From an uncultured Paracoccaceae bacterium (GTDB lineage Bacteria; Pseudomonadota; Alphaproteobacteria; Rhodobacterales; Rhodobacteraceae): a DNA stretch of 11,074 bases. The stretch covers positions 1 through 11,074 of the forward strand of contig CALFSV010000082.1 in NCBI GenBank assembly GCA_937916485.1, given 5' to 3'. Shown here piece by piece: positions 8,361 through 11,074 of the stretch (its first letter is position 1; every line of letters starts with the position of its first letter). The translations under genes were made by a program, and so were the position numbers. The notes beneath the pieces were generated by a model. It saw nothing but the letters and a program-made list of their open reading frames with translations, searched no databases and was not told the DNA's origin.

Positions 8361-8364
8361 CTCC
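8361..8364 (-). promoter_or_regulatory. Shine-Dalgarno site for the binding protein
   Basis: GGAG on the minus strand, 6 nt before the ATG at 8352-8354. It decides the start against the longer reading frame beginning at 8399, which would also run through the leader hairpin. Confidence 0.7.
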
Positions 8365-8370
8365 AAACTC

Positions 8371-8396
8371 CAGAGCGCTCGGAATCGACCGCTCTG
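8371..8396 (-). promoter_or_regulatory. Leader hairpin just upstream of the binding-protein ribosome-binding site
   Basis: Arms CAGAGCG (8371-8377) and CGCTCTG (8390-8396) are perfectly complementary with a 12-nt spacer. If transcription starts near 8444, the stem lies in the 5' leader, 6 nt upstream of the GGAG site. It could stabilise the mRNA or tune initiation, or be an operator in DNA form. The complementarity is seen directly; the function is inferred. Confidence 0.45.
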
Positions 8397-8443
8397 CACT
8401 ATTTTTGAAGAGTAGCAGTGAAGTTATGTCCTCAAAAGTAGAA

Positions 8444-8472
8444 TTATTCGATTATATCTTGCATTTATTCGA
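8444..8472 (-). promoter_or_regulatory. Candidate promoter -10 region flanked by 8-bp direct repeats
   Basis: On the minus strand a perfect TATAAT lies at 8451-8456, about 97 bp before the binding-protein ATG, with predicted transcription start near 8444. No good -35 exists 16-18 bp upstream (CCATTC or CATTCT), so the promoter may need an activator. Two exact copies of TCGAATAA (8465-8472 and 8444-8451) bracket and overlap the -10, 21 bp apart, about two helical turns, as expected of an operator read from one DNA face. Confidence 0.5.
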
Positions 8473-8483
8473 AGAATGGTATC

Positions 8484-8520
8484 GCCGATTTGTATTGCAT
8501 GTAAGTGCACCAAAATCGGC
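8484..8520. promoter_or_regulatory. Nearly concentric double dyad, candidate regulator-binding site
   Basis: An outer inverted repeat GCCGATTT (8484-8491) / AAATCGGC (8513-8520) encloses a small inner one TGCA (8496-8499) / TGCA (8506-8509). Both are centred at about 8502. The centre lies about 58 bp upstream of the predicted minus-strand start, near where LysR-type activators bind. The binding protein is unknown; the LysR gene at 4060-4950 is the local candidate. Confidence 0.4.
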
Positions 8521-8725
8521 TCAACTCCCACATCATAGCATCTTATCCATCTTAGCCACCACACCTATATCCTTCTAATTTACGGGATTATAGTTTGCAT
8601 AATTCGATTTTCTTGAATCTCTTTAATAGTCTAGTTTCAAGGCATCCGGTACATGGTTACGCGGCGTAAACTGACTTTGCGTGCCTGTTTCGGTCTGAAA
8701 ACATTGCGTAAGAAAGAGCCTCGAT

Positions 8726-10963
8726 ATGCCGTTTAGCACTTACCGCCCCGATTTGATGGGCACAGCCACCGTGAATGTAGACCGACCGTTGGTGTGTGGC
8801 GAATGGGCTACATTGAACTTGACTTATACCGCCGGGCATTTCGGCATTGATGATCTGGGTAGCTTGAAGATTTCGATCCGTTCAGCCTCTGACGAAACGT
8901 CACCCCAATTCGACGACCCCAAAGCCCCTGGATACACAACGATCACTGCGTCGAACGGGGCGCGGCTGAATGTGTCGTATCGCAAGAACAGCAACATCCG
9001 GCCATGGGGTAACACACTGCATATCCAATGCCTCAACTTTCTGTCGGCGGGGGATACTATCACCGTCCAGTTGGGGGATCGATCTCAAGGGTCGCCGGGC
9101 CTTCGGATGCAGACCTTTCGTGAATTTTCTCATGAATATCGGTTCCATGTGGATGCTTTCGCAACATATGATTTTGTTGTCCTGCCGTACGAGCAGCAGC
9201 CGAAGATTGAACTGATTCCCGGCCTAGCCGCGAGGCATGTTGCGATTCTGCCTACCCTACGCACCGTGAACGATATGTTTGCACTTGGGCTGAAAGCTGA
9301 GGACCGCTGGGGCAACCCAACCGAGGCAGATAATGCCAGTTACAGGCTGCACCCATCGCGCCCGGTCAAAGGCTTACCTGAGCGTATTTCGATGGCCGAT
9401 AGCACAGAAGGCGTACTTCGCCTTGACGGGCTAAATGTGGCAAGCGCGGGAGAGTTGTTTGTCGAGATGATTGATGACAGAGGCACGGTCGTCGCCCGCT
9501 CAAACACTTTACGCAGTACGGATCATGGCGAAATGCGGCACTATTGGTCGGATATGCACGGTCAAAGCGGCGAGACAGTGGGCACTAACACTGCGCGACA
9601 GTATTTCGCTTTTGGCCGCGATAAGGCCCTGATCGACATTTGTGGGCATCAAGGCAATGATTTTCAGATCACCGACACGTTCTGGGCGGAGTTGAACCAG
9701 CTTACCGCAGAATTTGATGAACCGGGCCGTTATTTGGCCGTGCCGGGCTATGAGTGGTCAGGCAACACATCTGTCGGAGGCGATCATAATGTCTGGTATC
9801 GAACCGAAGGAAGACCGATTTACCGCGCACAACGTTCACTTGTCATGGAAGATTCAACAGACAAAAATGTCTGCCTCGACGCCAAGGCTCTGTTCGCTCA
9901 TCTCAAAGACGAAGACGCTCTGGTTGTCGCTCACGTCGGCGGGCGCTATGCCGATATTTCCTTTGCCCATGATGCCAAACTGGAACCTTCGGTCGAAGTG
10001 CACTCCGCTTGGGGAACATTCGACTGGATCTTTGAAGATGCACTCAAGGCTGGCTACCGTGTCGGCATTGTTGCCGCGTCGGACGGGCACAAGGGACGTA
10101 TTGGCGCAAGCTATCCCGGCGCGGGAAAATTCGGCTCGATGGGAGGACTGACCTGTCACCTTATGCCGTCGCTTGACCGTGACAGTCTGTTTGCTGCCTT
10201 CCGCCGCCGCCGCCATTACGCATCCACAGGCTGCCGTCCTTTTATCGACGTTAGCGTCCCGCATCTGACCGATGCCATCGTGCGGATTTCGGATGCTGAA
10301 AGTGAAACGGTCACGACAGCGCAAATCGGCGACATCGTCACCTGCTCCAACTCCGAGGCCGAACTGCAGTTTGATATTTCTGCCCATGTCGGGATCGAAC
10401 GGATCGATATCAGGGATGGTGTGCACCTTCTGAAACGCATTCTGACTGAGCCCGAAAAACGAAGGGCCGGGCGGCGCCTTCGGATCCAGTGCGAAGGCGC
10501 CGAGTACAGGGGCCGGGGGCGTCTGGTCAATTGGAACATGACAGTAACAGCAGTGTCGGCCGCCGTTCAGAAAGTATCGCCGATCAATTTTTGGAATCCT
10601 GACAGCACCGTTGAGGTCGACGGCAACACCGTTCATTGGGAGAATGTCACCACTGGAGGGTTTCACGCAGTCGATGTCTGGCTGGATGACACAACAGGCG
10701 GCTTTTTGCAGCTGCGCAACAACGATTCTGAATTCCAAGTAGATATGGCGGAGTTGGGCACAGAGGATATGGTCTACGATCTCGGCGGCCTCGGCAAAGC
10801 TATTCGGATCACGCGTCTGCCTGACGAACAGCTTGTCGCAACAATTCAAGACCACCTTCGCCTACCGCTGATCAAAGGAGAAGAGCGCTGCCTCTATCTA
10901 CGCGTGACTTTCGAAGATGGACATGTAGCGTGGACAAGCCCGATCTACCTGACAACCCCATGA
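8726..10963 (+). CDS. DUF3604 family protein with PHP-like metal-dependent hydrolase signature
   Basis: A 745-residue protein I assign to the DUF3604 family (distantly PHP-like, function not established). Residues 1 to about 265 look like beta-rich N-terminal domains. The catalytic-type core (about 270-505) carries a candidate metal-ligand series: Asp276-Met-His278 in YWSDMHGQS, His308 in ICGHQGND, Glu343 in GYEW, His354 in GGDHNVWY, His403 in VAHVGG, Glu424/His426 in VEVHSAWG and Asp453/His455 in SDGHKGR, closed by RRRHYASTG. The C-terminal part (about 530-745) is again beta-rich and ends in VAWTSPIYL, typical of the family end. No signal peptide is seen, so it is probably cytoplasmic. Where many relatives show a TDH-like second motif, this one has CGHQ. 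The ATG has a weak AAAGAG site 7 nt upstream; Met11 is an alternative. It diverges from the binding-protein gene, which suggests a role in metabolising the imported compound. Confidence 0.8.
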   Translation: MPFSTYRPDLMGTATVNVDRPLVCGEWATLNLTYTAGHFGIDDLGSLKISIRSASDETSPQFDDPKAPGYTTITASNGARLNVSYRKNSNIRPWGNTLHIQCLNFLSAGDTITVQLGDRSQGSPGLRMQTFREFSHEYRFHVDAFATYDFVVLPYEQQPKIELIPGLAARHVAILPTLRTVNDMFALGLKAEDRWGNPTEADNASYRLHPSRPVKGLPERISMADSTEGVLRLDGLNVASAGELFVEMIDDRGTVVARSNTLRSTDHGEMRHYWSDMHGQSGETVGTNTARQYFAFGRDKALIDICGHQGNDFQITDTFWAELNQLTAEFDEPGRYLAVPGYEWSGNTSVGGDHNVWYRTEGRPIYRAQRSLVMEDSTDKNVCLDAKALFAHLKDEDALVVAHVGGRYADISFAHDAKLEPSVEVHSAWGTFDWIFEDALKAGYRVGIVAASDGHKGRIGASYPGAGKFGSMGGLTCHLMPSLDRDSLFAAFRRRRHYASTGCRPFIDVSVPHLTDAIVRISDAESETVTTAQIGDIVTCSNSEAELQFDISAHVGIERIDIRDGVHLLKRILTEPEKRRAGRRLRIQCEGAEYRGRGRLVNWNMTVTAVSAAVQKVSPINFWNPDSTVEVDGNTVHWENVTTGGFHAVDVWLDDTTGGFLQLRNNDSEFQVDMAELGTEDMVYDLGGLGKAIRITRLPDEQLVATIQDHLRLPLIKGEERCLYLRVTFEDGHVAWTSPIYLTTP

Positions 10964-11074
10964 CATAGAAAGCTTATATTTATTCATAGCGTCCAAATTG
11001 ACTCTGGGTCACGAATGTCCGCGACTAGGCAATGATGGTTTCGTTGCCCACTAATTGGAGACAATGCTTTCTAC
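10964..11074. other. Region downstream of the DUF3604 gene
   Basis: No complete gene. A hairpin GGCAATGA / TTTCGTTGCC-type stem at 11028-11048 (8 pairs including one G-U, 5-nt loop) has no T-run after it on the plus strand, so terminator activity is uncertain. An open frame from 11032 runs off the window but is too short to judge. Confidence 0.3.

Larger units (their letters stand above)
8355..8725. other. AT-rich divergent intergenic region
   Basis: About 370 bp without a gene between the binding-protein and DUF3604 starts. The left half (8371-8520) holds the leader hairpin, a minus-strand -10, two direct repeats and a double dyad, each listed separately. The right half (8521-8725) is AT-rich. 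It must contain the plus-strand promoter, but I find no clear -10/-35 pair there. TTTAAT at 8622-8627 is the best -10 look-alike and lacks a partner. A weak AAAGAG at 8713-8718 serves the DUF3604 start. Confidence 0.7.

Noticed and set aside
8355..8399. N-terminal extension of the binding protein from the ATG at 8399
   Set aside because: It would put 15 residues before a normal signal peptide and ignore the well-placed GGAG before 8354.
9854..10855. Long open frame of 333 codons on the minus strand, antisense to the DUF3604 gene
   Set aside because: It lies fully inside a gene with clear family motifs, its translation shows no domain I recognise, and it has the composition expected of a shadow frame.
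11032..11074. Plus-strand open frame running off the right edge
   Set aside because: Only 14 codons are visible, with no clear ribosome-binding site; nothing can be concluded.

Overview
The window looks like chromosomal DNA from a Gram-negative proteobacterium. Genes are compact with Shine-Dalgarno sites, GC content is moderate, the import system includes an exported periplasmic binding protein, and the proteins have an alphaproteobacterial flavour. The Rhodobacterales (marine roseobacter type) are my best guess, from general impression only; no rRNA or other taxonomic marker is present.

Layout: seven genes lie head to tail on the minus strand and one large gene diverges from them on the plus strand. 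Read along the minus strand from about position 8450 down to 53, the order is: a periplasmic peptide-type solute-binding protein (6828-8354), a CocE/NonD-type alpha/beta-hydrolase with an X-Pro dipeptidyl-peptidase C-terminal domain (5036-6733), a LysR-type regulator (4060-4950), a gap of about 200 bp, and then the rest of a Dpp/Opp-type ABC importer: permeases B (2938-3855) and C (2040-2936) and ATPases D (1018-2034) and F (53-1021). The four importer genes are separated by 1 nt, overlap by 4 nt, or sit a few nt apart, so they are translationally coupled. Divergent from the binding-protein gene, across an AT-rich intergenic region of about 370 bp, is a 745-residue protein of the DUF3604 family with a PHP-like metal-site signature (8726-10963).

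How it may work (inference): the binding protein captures a peptide-like or acylated small molecule in the periplasm, and the BCDF complex imports it with ATP. The cytoplasmic CocE-type serine hydrolase cleaves an ester or amide bond. The DUF3604 protein, which also lacks a signal peptide, may perform a second, metal-dependent hydrolysis. The LysR protein, sitting inside the gene row, is the obvious candidate regulator. The substrate cannot be read from the sequence. No mobile element, CRISPR array, tRNA or rRNA was seen.

The most informative non-coding part is 8355-8725. It holds a perfect minus-strand TATAAT flanked by two copies of an 8-bp direct repeat spaced exactly 21 bp, a nearly concentric double dyad centred near 8502 about 58 bp upstream of the predicted transcription start, and a 7-bp hairpin in the leader just before the ribosome-binding site. 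A second GC-rich hairpin lies between the binding-protein and hydrolase genes.
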